From Cellulomonas fimi (lineage in GTDB: Bacteria; Actinomycetota; Actinomycetes; Actinomycetales; Cellulomonadaceae): DNA of 64,000 nucleotides. Position numbers and translations under genes: made by a program. The notes under the pieces are model-generated. The model saw nothing but the letters and a program-made list of their open reading frames with translations. It did no database searches and was not told where the DNA came from. The stretch lies in the NCBI RefSeq assembly GCF_028583725.1, contig NZ_CP110680.1, forward strand, positions 1,922,001-1,986,000, given 5' to 3'. Positions 33,426-46,012 of the stretch are shown here, piece after piece. The number at the start of each line of letters is the position of its first letter. Position 1 is the stretch's first letter.

Positions 33426-34544
33426 TCAGGCGCGGCGGTCGACCGCCGCGTGCGCGACGTCCGCGAGGTGTGACGCGGCCGGCTCCGGCCAGCTGCGCGC
33501 CGCCATGATCGCGAACGCGCGTCCCGCGAGCTCCTCTATGGTGCGCTCGACCTCCTCGACCGCGCCGGTCGACTCGATCGCGCTCGCGAGCCGTGCGACG
33601 ACCTCGTCGGGCATCGTCCGGTCGCCCAGGTGGTCGCGCAGCAGGGCGACGGTCGCCTCGTCACCGCGTGCGCGGGCCAGCCGGAGGGCGCGCGCGACCA
33701 GCACGGTGCGCTTGCCCTCGCGCAGGTCGTCACCGGCGGGCTTGCCGGTCGTGGACGGGTCGCCGAAGACGCCGAGGAGGTCGTCGCGCAGCTGGAACGC
33801 CTCGCCCAGCGGGAGGCCGAGCTCCCGGCACGCGTCGAGCGCGGGCGCGTCGGCGTCGGCGAGCGCGGCACCCAGCACGACGGGGTGCTCCACGCTGTAG
33901 CGTGCGGCCTTCGCGCGGATGACGCGGCGTGCGCGCGCCTCGTCGGCGTCCGGGTCGTCGCCCCACGGCATCGCCTGGGCGAGCACGTCGAGGTACTGGC
34001 CGACGGTCACCTCGGTCCGCATGAGGTCGAACACCTGCCGGGCGGTCGTCGCGCGCGACACGGGTGCGTCGGCGAGCGCTCCGGCGAACTCCTGCTCGCT
34101 CGCGACGAGCGCGAGGTCGCCGAGCAGGATCGCGGCGGACGCGCCGAACCGCTCCGCGTCGCCGACGAGCGCACGCTCCGCGTGCAGCCGCTCGAACGCG
34201 CGGTGCGCCGAGGGCATGCCGCGCCGTGTGTCGGAGTCGTCCATGACGTCGTCGTGGAACAGCGCCGCCGCCTGGAACAGCTCGAGTGCGGCGCCGACCC
34301 GCAGCACCGCCGCCGCCTCGCGCGTGCCGGGCTCGCCGCCGTGCGCGCGCCAGGACCACCAGCAGAACGCCGCCCGCAGACGCTTCCCGCCGGAGAGCAT
34401 GCGTGCGACCGCCTCGACGAGGGGAGCGGTGTCGGCACCGAGCGTGCCGAGCTCCGCGCCGAGTCGCGTGACGTGCCCCGCGAGCAGCGCGTCGACCTGC
34501 GGGCGGACGTCCTCGAGGTCGACGAGTGCGGGGGAGGGGGTCAT
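33426..34544 (-). CDS. polyprenyl diphosphate synthase
   Basis: A 372-residue trans-prenyltransferase making isoprenoid diphosphates from IPP and an allylic primer. The first Asp-rich motif reads DDVMDDSD (DDxxxxD) and the second is LRDDLLGVFGD with the following GKPAGDDLREGKRT. The chain-length region before the first motif contains Leu/Phe/Gln/Ala/Ala, consistent with a medium product, but this is not decisive. ATG at 34544 is 6 nt after TAGGCT (leaderless). It lies convergent to Rv2175c, and the same neighbourhood carries idsA2 in Mycobacterium. Confidence 0.93.
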   Translation of the reverse strand: MTPSPALVDLEDVRPQVDALLAGHVTRLGAELGTLGADTAPLVEAVARMLSGGKRLRAAFCWWSWRAHGGEPGTREAAAVLRVGAALELFQAAALFHDDVMDDSDTRRGMPSAHRAFERLHAERALVGDAERFGASAAILLGDLALVASEQEFAGALADAPVSRATTARQVFDLMRTEVTVGQYLDVLAQAMPWGDDPDADEARARRVIRAKAARYSVEHPVVLGAALADADAPALDACRELGLPLGEAFQLRDDLLGVFGDPSTTGKPAGDDLREGKRTVLVARALRLARARGDEATVALLRDHLGDRTMPDEVVARLASAIESTGAVEEVERTIEELAGRAFAIMAARSWPEPAASHLADVAHAAVDRRA

Positions 34545-34550
34545 GCCCGC

Positions 34551-34556
34551 AGCCTA
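34551..34556 (-). promoter_or_regulatory. -10 box overlapping the lipoprotein stop codon
   Basis: On the - strand this reads TAGGCT, 6 nt before the synthase ATG. Its first three bases are the TAG stop of the upstream lipoprotein gene, so stop and promoter coincide. Confidence 0.6.
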
Positions 34557-35078
34557 GGCGGTCGTCGGGCGCACCTGTCCGCCGAGGGTGAGGGTCCGGA
34601 CGCCGTCGCGGTCGAGGATCCCGACGACGAGCAGCTCGCTGCCGTCGCCGCGGGAGAAGGTCGACTGCGCGGCCAGGCCGCCCTCGGGCGCCGCGGGTGC
34701 CGACTCGGTGAACCCGGCCGCGACGAGGGGTCCGCGGACCGTGTCGAGAAGTCCGGCGGCGTCCTGCTCGGTCCGCAGGTTGAGGCTCACGTCGACGAGG
34801 TCGGACCCCTCGACGGGGTGCGCGGAGGAGACGAGGACCTCCGCCCCCGCCGGTACGGGCAGGAGGTCGGACGGGAAGCCGTCGGCCAGGTCGCCGACCG
34901 TGGACCCGGTGGCGTCCGCGTCGGGCAGGAGGGTCTCCGTGGGCTCGGGCTCCTGGGTCAGCACGTGGCTGGGCGAACCGGTCGGGGCGACCGTTGCGGG
35001 AGCGCTCGTCGAGCACGCCGGGGCCGCGCACGCGACGGCGACGGCGAGGAGGGCGACTCTCCAGGGGCGGCGGGGCAC
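34554..35078 (-). CDS. probable secreted or lipid-anchored protein
   Basis: A 174-residue exported protein. Residues 1-22 form a signal sequence ending in Cys22 (AAPAC) with Cys17 as an alternative, though neither is a perfect lipobox. After a Thr/Pro/Glu-rich linker a compact domain of about 115 residues has no family I recognise. GTG at 35078 lies 6 nt after a TACCCT -10 box. The gene sits head-to-tail with the polyprenyl synthase; their junction is the shared stop/promoter. Confidence 0.75.
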   Translation of the reverse strand: MPRRPWRVALLAVAVACAAPACSTSAPATVAPTGSPSHVLTQEPEPTETLLPDADATGSTVGDLADGFPSDLLPVPAGAEVLVSSAHPVEGSDLVDVSLNLRTEQDAAGLLDTVRGPLVAAGFTESAPAAPEGGLAAQSTFSRGDGSELLVVGILDRDGVRTLTLGGQVRPTTA

Positions 35079-35084
35079 CGCGCC

Positions 35085-35090
35085 AGGGTA
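35085..35090 (-). promoter_or_regulatory. -10 box, leaderless lipoprotein gene
   Basis: On the - strand this reads TACCCT, 6 nt before GTG at 35078. Confidence 0.6.
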
Positions 35091-35190
35091 GTCGGCACCC
35101 AGCCGTCCACATCCCCGTCCGGCGACGGCCTGCCCACAGGTGCGGCCCGCGTCGTGCCGCGGACCGGCGGCACCGCGGTGTGCTGACGCC

Positions 35191-36363
35191 ATGGAGACCA
35201 CCACACTGCGCGTCAGCGAACCGCGGGAGCTGCTCGCCCTCATCCCGCACCGGCTCGGGTTCCGCCCCCGCGACAGCGCCGTCGCGGTGAGCCTGCGACC
35301 GCCGCGCGGGCAGGTCGGCCTGGTGGTCCGCGTCGACCTCGAGCAGCTCGCCGACCTCGACGACGGCGGACGGTGCGCGCGGGCGCTCGTCGGGCTGCTC
35401 GACGAGGACGGTGCGCGCCGGGCGGTCCTCGTCGTCTACACCGACGAGGACCCGCGCGGGTGCACCGACGCGGACCCGCGCGACGGTTACACCAGGGTGG
35501 CGCGTGCGGTCGCCGCGTTCCGCGAGGCGGCCGCCGTCCCACTCGGCGACGTGCCCGCGTGGGCGGTGACCGGGTCGGGCTACCTCGCGGTCGACTGCAC
35601 CGACGACTGCTGCCCGCCGGGCGGGCGACCGCTGCGCGAGCTCGACAGCACCCAGACGAGCGCGCGGATGGTCCTCGCGGGATCGACCGTGGCCGGATCG
35701 CGCGTCGACCTCGGGCGCGTGCCGCGGGCCGACGAGGGCGCCCGTCGCGGCGCCGCACGGACGCGACGGCGGTGGGAGCGTCGCCGGGAGGCGGCCGTCG
35801 CCCAGGGGCCGCAGGCGGTGGCGGCGTGGCGGCTGGACTGCCTGCGTGCCTGGCGGTCGGCGGTCGCCGGCGAGCGTGTCGAGGTGACGGACGACGCACC
35901 CGCGTCGACCGCGGACCCGGCCCGCCCTGCTCCCTGGGGGCGCGTCGAGGCCGGGCTCGCCGACCGGCGGGTCCGGGACGCCGTGCTCGTCGGCATGCTG
36001 CCGGGCACGGGCGACCTCGCCGAGCGCAGCGTCGCGTGCGAGACGCCCGCCCCCGGCGTGGACGCCGCCGTCGGAGCGGCCGTCGCGACGATCGTCGACC
36101 CGGCACGTGCGGTCCGCCCACCGGTCGACGTCGCCGTGCACGAGCGGGTGCTCGAGGGGGTCGTCGCGCACGGCCGGGCGGGCCACCAGGCACCTGCGCT
36201 CACGCTGCTCGCGATGCTCGCGTGGTGGTGCGGGGACGGTGCGCGGGCCGCGGTGCTGCTCGAGCGCGCGCTCGCGGACGACCGCGAGCACCGGCTCGCG
36301 GTGCTGCTCGCCGACGTGCTCGCCGCCGCGGTCCCGCCGGGCTGGGCGCGACGCGCGTGCTGA
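35191..36363 (+). CDS. DUF4192 family protein
   Basis: A 390-residue actinobacterial protein of unknown function. The N terminus (LRVSEPRELLALIPHRLGF and DSAVAVSLR) and the later TDDCCPPGGRPL Cys pair and helical C terminus with PALTLLAMLAWWCGDG are typical of DUF4192. There is no signal peptide or membrane helix. ATG at 35191 starts the family similarity; an upstream GTG frame is promoter sequence. No operon partner: the USP gene has its own candidate promoter. Confidence 0.9.
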   Translation: METTTLRVSEPRELLALIPHRLGFRPRDSAVAVSLRPPRGQVGLVVRVDLEQLADLDDGGRCARALVGLLDEDGARRAVLVVYTDEDPRGCTDADPRDGYTRVARAVAAFREAAAVPLGDVPAWAVTGSGYLAVDCTDDCCPPGGRPLRELDSTQTSARMVLAGSTVAGSRVDLGRVPRADEGARRGAARTRRRWERRREAAVAQGPQAVAAWRLDCLRAWRSAVAGERVEVTDDAPASTADPARPAPWGRVEAGLADRRVRDAVLVGMLPGTGDLAERSVACETPAPGVDAAVGAAVATIVDPARAVRPPVDVAVHERVLEGVVAHGRAGHQAPALTLLAMLAWWCGDGARAAVLLERALADDREHRLAVLLADVLAAAVPPGWARRAC

Positions 36364-36427
36364 CCGTCCCGAGCGGCGAACCGGCAGGTCCCGCGCGCGT
36401 GCCCTCGAACGTCGGCCCCACCTCGGG

Positions 36428-36433
36428 TAGCGT
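36428..36433 (+). promoter_or_regulatory. candidate -10 box for USP gene
   Basis: TAGCGT lies 38 nt before the ATG at 36472, which also has AGGAGG. Confidence 0.5.
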
Positions 36434-36471
36434 CACGGCCACGGCGCGACGGTTGTGGACGAGGAGGACCG

Positions 36472-36870
36472 ATGGGCGGCATCGTGGTCGGTTACCTGGC
36501 GACCCCCGAGGGCCGGGCGGCTCTCGAGGCGGCGGTCGAGGAGGCACGCCGGCACGACTCGAAGGTCGTCGTGGTGGTCAGCGCGCGACCGGACGAGGCG
36601 CCCGAGCAGCGCTCCGCGGTCGAGGAGGCGCTCGCGCAGGTCGAGTCGGAGCTCGCGGCGGACGGGATCCCGCACGAGGTGCGGCTCCTCGACGGCGGTG
36701 ACGTCGCCGACGACCTCATCGGCTCCGCGGAGGAGGTCGACGCCGAGCTCGTCGTCATCGGCCTGCGGCGGCGCAGCCCCGTGGGCAAGCTGATCCTCGG
36801 CGCGAACGCGCAACGTGTGCTGTTCGACGCCCCGTGCCCCGTGCTGACCGTGAAGCCGGCCGCGACCTGA
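36472..36870 (+). CDS. universal stress protein
   Basis: A 132-residue single-domain UspA protein. The ATP-site motif G-x2-G-x9-G-S/T reads GLRRRSPVGKLILGANAQ, in which the first gap is changed, so nucleotide binding is plausible but not certain. AGGAGG precedes the ATG by 4 nt. It has its own promoter and lies upstream of the principal sigma factor gene. No partner enzyme is suggested. Confidence 0.9.
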   Translation: MGGIVVGYLATPEGRAALEAAVEEARRHDSKVVVVVSARPDEAPEQRSAVEEALAQVESELAADGIPHEVRLLDGGDVADDLIGSAEEVDAELVVIGLRRRSPVGKLILGANAQRVLFDAPCPVLTVKPAAT

Positions 36871-37011
36871 GCGTCGCCGCGCGGTGCCGTGAGGCGCCGC
36901 GCGCGGGAATGCGCGGGGATGCTCGACCGTTGGACTGACGTCAGCCCGTGTGCAAGCGCCTACGACGGCGCCACACCTGCCGGCGCAGCCGCCGCGTGCG
37001 GTGTCCGCCGG

Positions 37012-37017
37012 TACAAT
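37012..37017 (+). promoter_or_regulatory. -10 box for the principal sigma factor gene
   Basis: TACAAT lies 54 nt before the GTG start, giving a roughly 45-nt leader with AAAGG before the start. A -35 element is not clear. Confidence 0.55.
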
Positions 37018-37071
37018 ATGGGTCTACCTCCCGGCTCCCGCTCCGGGTGTCTCGCTGCCGAAAGGTAATTC

Positions 37072-38685
37072 GTGTCGTCCCAGACCCCGCATCCCGCGCT
37101 TCCGCGCGAGTTCGAGCACCCCGCCCTCCAGGAGCTGGTCCTCCGGGGACGGACCCATGGCACCGTCAGCGCCGAGGAGCTGCGTACGGCCTGCGAGCAG
37201 GCGGATGTCCAGGACCCGAAGCGTCTGAAGGCCGTCATGCGCGGCCTCGGCACGGCGGGTATCGGCGTGCAGGAGCCCGCCGCCGCACCGGCCCCCGCGC
37301 GGGCGGTCGCGGCCACCAGCGCCAAGGCGCGCACGTCGACCAAGGCCGTCGTCGCCCGCGACGAGGCCGAGGGTGAGCCCGCGGCGCGCCCGGCGGCGAA
37401 GAAGACGACGGCCAAGGCTGCCGCCGGCACCACCAAGGCGGCCGCGAAGCCCGCCGCGAAGTCCACCGGCCCCAAGGCCGCGGGCAAGGCCTCCGCGGCC
37501 AAGGCCGCGACGCCGGGCAAGACCGACGACGAGGACGTCGAGGAGGTCGAGGACCTCGAGGACGTCGAGATCGACGAGTCCGAGACGCTCGAGGACGTCG
37601 ACGTCGCGGCCGAGGAGACCGAGGAGTCGACGGACGCCGAGGAGGGCGACGACGACGAGACGGCCAAGGCGAAGCCCGCGGCCGGCACCGAGGAGGAGTC
37701 GGAGGACAGCGCCGGCTTCGTGTACTCCGACGCCGACGACGACGACGCGCCCGTCCAGCAGGTCGTCACCGCGGGCGCGACCGCCGACCCCGTCAAGGAC
37801 TACCTCAAGCAGATCGGCAAGGTCGCGCTGCTGAACGCCGAGCAGGAGGTCGAGCTCGCCAAGCGCATCGAGGCCGGCCTGTTCGCCGAGGAGCGCCTCA
37901 ACGCGGGCGTCGCGATGGAGCCGAAGCTGCGCCGCGAGCTCGAGTGGATCGCCGGCGACGGCCGTCGCGCCAAGAACCACCTGCTCGAGGCCAACCTGCG
38001 CCTCGTCGTCTCGCTCGCCAAGCGCTACACCGGCCGCGGCATGCTCTTCCTGGACCTGATCCAGGAGGGCAACCTCGGTCTGATCCGCGCGGTCGAGAAG
38101 TTCGACTACACCAAGGGCTACAAGTTCTCGACGTACGCCACGTGGTGGATCCGGCAGGCGATCACCCGCGCGATGGCCGACCAGGCGCGCACCATCCGCA
38201 TCCCGGTGCACATGGTCGAGGTCATCAACAAGCTCGCCCGCGTCCAGCGCCAGATGCTCCAGGACCTGGGCCGCGAGCCCACGCCGGAGGAGCTGGCCAA
38301 GGAGCTCGACATGACGCCCGAGAAGGTCGTCGAGGTCCAGAAGTACGGCCGCGAGCCGATCTCGCTGCACACCCCGCTCGGCGAGGACGGCGACAGCGAG
38401 TTCGGTGACCTGATCGAGGACTCCGAGGCGGTCGTCCCGGCCGACGCGGTGAGCTTCACGCTCCTGCAGGAGCAGCTGCACCAGGTGCTCGACACGCTCT
38501 CGGAGCGCGAGGCGGGCGTCGTGTCGATGCGGTTCGGCCTGACCGACGGTCAGCCCAAGACGCTCGACGAGATCGGCAAGGTCTACGGCGTGACGCGTGA
38601 GCGCATCCGCCAGATCGAGTCGAAGACGATGTCGAAGCTGCGGCACCCGTCGCGCTCGCAGGTCCTGCGCGACTACCTGGACTGA
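37072..38685 (+). CDS. sigA: principal RNA polymerase sigma factor
   Basis: A 537-residue group 1 sigma factor. Residues 1-240 form a long region 1 that is Lys/Ala-rich (about 75-155) and then strongly acidic (about 155-235). Conserved regions 1.2-4 follow, with the [14 protein letters not shown] [21 protein letters not shown] of 2.2, the [14 protein letters not shown] of 2.4, and the C-terminal [22 protein letters not shown] helix-turn-helix. GTG at 37072 follows AAAGG at 6 nt. The neighbourhood with parE and DUF7455 is the same as hrdB in Streptomyces. Confidence 0.97.
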   Translation: MSSQTPHPALPREFEHPALQELVLRGRTHGTVSAEELRTACEQADVQDPKRLKAVMRGLGTAGIGVQEPAAAPAPARAVAATSAKARTSTKAVVARDEAEGEPAARPAAKKTTAKAAAGTTKAAAKPAAKSTGPKAAGKASAAKAATPGKTDDEDVEEVEDLEDVEIDESETLEDVDVAAEETEESTDAEEGDDDETAKAKPAAGTEEESEDSAGFVYSDADDDDAPVQQVVTAGATADPVKDYLKQIGKVALLNAEQEVELAKRIEAGLFAEERLNAGVAMEPKLRRELEWIAGDGRRAKNHLLEANLRLVVSLAKRYTGRGMLFLDLIQEGNLGLIRAVEKFDYTKGYKFSTYATWWIRQAITRAMADQARTIRIPVHMVEVINKLARVQRQMLQDLGREPTPEELAKELDMTPEKVVEVQKYGREPISLHTPLGEDGDSEFGDLIEDSEAVVPADAVSFTLLQEQLHQVLDTLSEREAGVVSMRFGLTDGQPKTLDEIGKVYGVTRERIRQIESKTMSKLRHPSRSQVLRDYLD

Positions 38686-38765
38686 GCGTCGCCCGTCGGA
38701 CGAGCCCGCCCCGCGTCTGCGGAGGCGGGCTCGTCCGCGTCCGGGCGGTCCGGGACGGGCGACGC
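38686..38765 (+). terminator. nested palindromes after sigA
   Basis: A 14-bp stem (38697-38710 with 38724-38737) lies inside a wider 12-bp pairing (38686-38697 with 38754-38765). The loop itself can form a further short stem. Either fold could end sigA transcription. Confidence 0.75.
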
Positions 38766-38780
38766 CCGCGGGAGATGCGA

Positions 38781-38812
38781 CGAGGCCCGGACCGCGAACG
38801 GTCCGGGCCTCG
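38781..38812 (-). terminator. hairpin for DUF7455 gene
   Basis: A perfect 14-bp stem (38781-38794 with 38799-38812) and CGAA loop, 23 nt past the DUF7455 stop. Confidence 0.8.
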
Positions 38813-38835
38813 TCGTGCGAGTGTCGTGCGGTGCC

Positions 38836-39045
38836 TCAGCGGGCGGCGCCGGTGCCGGCGCCGTGCTCGGCGAGCAGGCGGTCGGTCTCGTCGTGGACGT
38901 GCGTCGCGACGTCCGCGAACTTCGGCGCGTGCTCACGCGCGTGGTGCGCGCAGAAGAGCAGCTCGCCCACGGGGAGCACCACGCGGACGTAGGCCTGGGC
39001 ACCGCAGCGGTCGCAACGGTCGGCTGCGGTCAACGGCTCGGTCAT
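38836..39045 (-). CDS. DUF7455 small zinc-binding-like protein
   Basis: A 69-residue cytoplasmic protein with CDRCGAQA near its N terminus and CAHH later, enough for one zinc site. Between them is a strand-rich QAYVRVVLPVG segment. The ATG at 39045 follows AGGGA closely. The gene is regularly found between the sigA and parE genes of actinobacteria, where its function is not established. It is convergent with sigA and divergent from parE. Confidence 0.85.
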   Translation of the reverse strand: MTEPLTAADRCDRCGAQAYVRVVLPVGELLFCAHHAREHAPKFADVATHVHDETDRLLAEHGAGTGAAR

Positions 39046-39229
39046 GGTCCCTGTCACGTCTCCATACAACCATCCCCGACGCGGATCCATCTCACCGGTA
39101 GCGGGTGGTTCGCTCCCGGCGTACCGGGTTTCCCCCGGTCGGGGCGAGATCGTGTCCGGACCGTGTCCGAGCCGTGTCCCGTGCGTGTCCCGTGCGGCGA
39201 GGTGCCGCGATGCTGTCAGGCCGCCCGGC

Positions 39230-39235
39230 TACCAT
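39230..39235 (+). promoter_or_regulatory. -10 box, leaderless parE
   Basis: TACCAT ends 7 nt before GTG at 39243, with a C-run between. Confidence 0.6.
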
Positions 39236-39242
39236 CCCCCCC

Positions 39243-41381
<2,139 letters not shown>

Positions 41382-41455
41382 CGGCTCCGCCGTCCCGACC
41401 GGACGGTCGGGATTCCGGTTGCCCGCGCCGCGGTCGCGCGGCGAGGGTGGTGCCC

Positions 41456-42484
41456 GTGACCACCACCGACCTGCCGCCCATCGCCGTGCGCGCCGCCGCG
41501 CCGGCCCACGTCCCGCTGCCCGACGCGTCCCTCGGCCTCACATGGCGACCGGTGGCACGGGACGACGTCGCAGCGCTGTCGGCGCTCGTGACCCGCACTG
41601 AGGTCGCGGACGGGCTGCCGTACCGGACGTCGCCCGAGGAGGTCGAGGAGAAGCTCGACGGCGACTGGAAGGACATCGCGCGCGACACCCTCCTCGGTGT
41701 CGACGTCGACGGCGTGCCCCGCGCCTGGGCGGAGGTCGACCAGCCACCGGGCGACACGCGCGTCGTGCGGGCGTTCGTCGGGGGTGGCGTCGACCCGGAC
41801 TGGCGCGGCAGGGGCGTCGGGCGCGCGCTCGTCGCGTGGTCGCACGCGCGGGCACGTCAGGTCCTCGCCGCGACCGGCAAGGAGCTGCCCGCGCGCATCG
41901 CGGGCTTCGTCCCCGACCAGGCGCAGGACACCGCCCGACTGCTGACGCGCGCGGGCATGGCACCCGTCCGGTACTACGCGGAGATGCGTCGACCGCTCGA
42001 CGTGCCGCTGCCCGACGCGCCGGTCCCGGAGGGCGTCCGCATCGTGCCGTGGTCGCCCGAGCACGACGAGGGCGCGCGTCTCGCGCACAACGCGGCGTTC
42101 GCCGACCACTGGGGGAGCGAGCCGCGGACGCCCGAGCAGTGGACGCACGGGCGCAGCATGTTCGCCCCGACGTGGAGCCTCGTCGCGCTCGACGCGGACG
42201 ACCGCGTCGTCGGGTACCTGCTGTCGGGCCGGTACGAGGCGGACTGGGAGGTCGCGGGCCACACGTCGGGCTACACCGAGCTGCTCGGCGTGGTGCGCGA
42301 GTGGCGGGGGCGCGGGCTCGCGTCGGCGCTGCTGGCGACCGTGATGGACCGGTACCGGGCGGACGGCATCGAGTACGCCGAGCTCGGCGTCGACACCGCG
42401 AACCGCTCCGGTGCGCACCGCCTGTACACGAGCCTCGGGTACGAGGTGTTCGACAGCTCCACGATGTACGCGATCGAGCTCTGA
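41456..42484 (+). CDS. two-domain GNAT acetyltransferase
   Basis: A 342-residue protein with two GNAT domains, one (about 20-180) with DPDWRGRGVGRALVAWSH and one (about 195-342) with VREWRGRGLASALLATVM and the AELGVDTANRSGAHRLY segment. The double layout is like mycothiol synthase, but I cannot assign the substrate from sequence. GTG at 41456 is preceded by GAGGG at 8 nt. It is 74 nt past parE and may be transcribed with it. Confidence 0.85.
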   Translation: MTTTDLPPIAVRAAAPAHVPLPDASLGLTWRPVARDDVAALSALVTRTEVADGLPYRTSPEEVEEKLDGDWKDIARDTLLGVDVDGVPRAWAEVDQPPGDTRVVRAFVGGGVDPDWRGRGVGRALVAWSHARARQVLAATGKELPARIAGFVPDQAQDTARLLTRAGMAPVRYYAEMRRPLDVPLPDAPVPEGVRIVPWSPEHDEGARLAHNAAFADHWGSEPRTPEQWTHGRSMFAPTWSLVALDADDRVVGYLLSGRYEADWEVAGHTSGYTELLGVVREWRGRGLASALLATVMDRYRADGIEYAELGVDTANRSGAHRLYTSLGYEVFDSSTMYAIEL

Positions 42485-42537
42485 CCCCGACGGGGGACCC
42501 GGGCCGGGAGGTGGCCCGCGCGGTCGTGCGGGCCGGT

Positions 42538-42543
42538 TAGCAT
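42538..42543 (+). promoter_or_regulatory. candidate -10 box for YhhN gene
   Basis: TAGCAT lies 73 nt upstream of GTG at 42617, so this transcript has a leader with GGAGG before the start. Confidence 0.45.
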
Positions 42544-42616
42544 CGGCGACGGCCGGACGACGAGGTCCGGCCGCGTGCCGTCCCGGACGCGTGCCGTCCG
42601 GTCCCTGGAGGTCGCC

Positions 42617-43363
42617 GTGCTCCGCTCCCTGCCCGTCGCCGCCCGCGTCTGGTCGGTCCTCTACGTCGTCGACGCGGTCGTGCTGCTCGCGTGCCGCGCG
42701 GCCGGTGCGGACGTGCCGGCCGAGGTCGCGCAGTGGCTCGCGATGCCGCTGCTCGCCGCGGCGGTCGCGACGGCGACGCGGTGGCCGCGCGGACGGTTGG
42801 TGACGTGGACGCTCGTCGCGCTCGGCTGCTCGTGGCTGGGTGACACCCTGCCCGCCACGTCCGACGGGGACACCGCGTTCCTGCTGATGGTGGGCGGGTT
42901 CCTGCTCGCACAGGTCGCCTACGTCGTCGCGTTCGCCCCCGACGCACGCCGGTCGGTCGCGTACCGGCGGCCCGTGGGGCTCGTGCCGTACGGCGTGGTG
43001 CTCGTCGTCCTCGTCGGGGCGTGCGCCCCGCACGCGGGCGCGCTGCTCGTGCCCGTCGCGGTGTACGGCGGGGTGCTCGTCGCGATGGCGGTCCTCGCGA
43101 CCGGCGTGAGCCGGCTCGCGGGCGTCGCCGGTGCCGTGTTCGTGGTCTCCGACGGGCTCATCGCGCTCGACGCGTTCGTGCCGGCGTGGCACCTGCCCGG
43201 CCAGGACGTCTGGGTCATGGTGACCTACCTGGCGGCGCAGGGGATGCTCGCGGTGGCGGTCGTCGGACGCAACCACGCCGCACGTCGTGCGCGGTCCGTG
43301 CCGGCGCCCGTGGTCCGCGCGCCGTCGCCGAAGCACGACAACGTGGTCGCGCTCGTCGGCTGA
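42617..43363 (+). CDS. YhhN-family lysoplasmalogenase-like membrane protein
   Basis: A 248-residue integral membrane protein with about eight hydrophobic helices. The conserved GCSWLGDTLPA segment and SDGLIALDAF near the C terminus hold the acidic residues of the YhhN/TMEM86 active site. Relatives cleave lysoplasmalogen in animals; in bacteria the substrate is not known. A Lys/His-rich tail follows. GTG at 42617 lies 5 nt after GGAGG. It is convergent with parC. Confidence 0.85.
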   Translation: MLRSLPVAARVWSVLYVVDAVVLLACRAAGADVPAEVAQWLAMPLLAAAVATATRWPRGRLVTWTLVALGCSWLGDTLPATSDGDTAFLLMVGGFLLAQVAYVVAFAPDARRSVAYRRPVGLVPYGVVLVVLVGACAPHAGALLVPVAVYGGVLVAMAVLATGVSRLAGVAGAVFVVSDGLIALDAFVPAWHLPGQDVWVMVTYLAAQGMLAVAVVGRNHAARRARSVPAPVVRAPSPKHDNVVALVG

Positions 43364-43414
43364 CGCGTCGCGACCGACCGCGCCGTCGCCGACCGGGTCG
43401 GGACCGCGGGGCCG

Positions 43415-45889
<2,475 letters not shown>

Positions 45890-45999
45890 GCGGGAGTGCT
45901 CCTCGGTCCGGTGCGGGATGTGCGCCGCCCATTGTCGCCCGTCCGGGGCGTGCGGCGGGCACGGCACGCGGACGTGCACGACGCGACGCCCCTCCCGGA

Positions 46000-46005
46000 T
46001 AGCCT
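46000..46005 (+). promoter_or_regulatory. -10 box, leaderless acetyltransferase/CoA-ligase-like gene
   Basis: TAGCCT ends 7 nt before ATG at 46013. Confidence 0.6.
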
Positions 46006-46012
46006 GGCGTGC

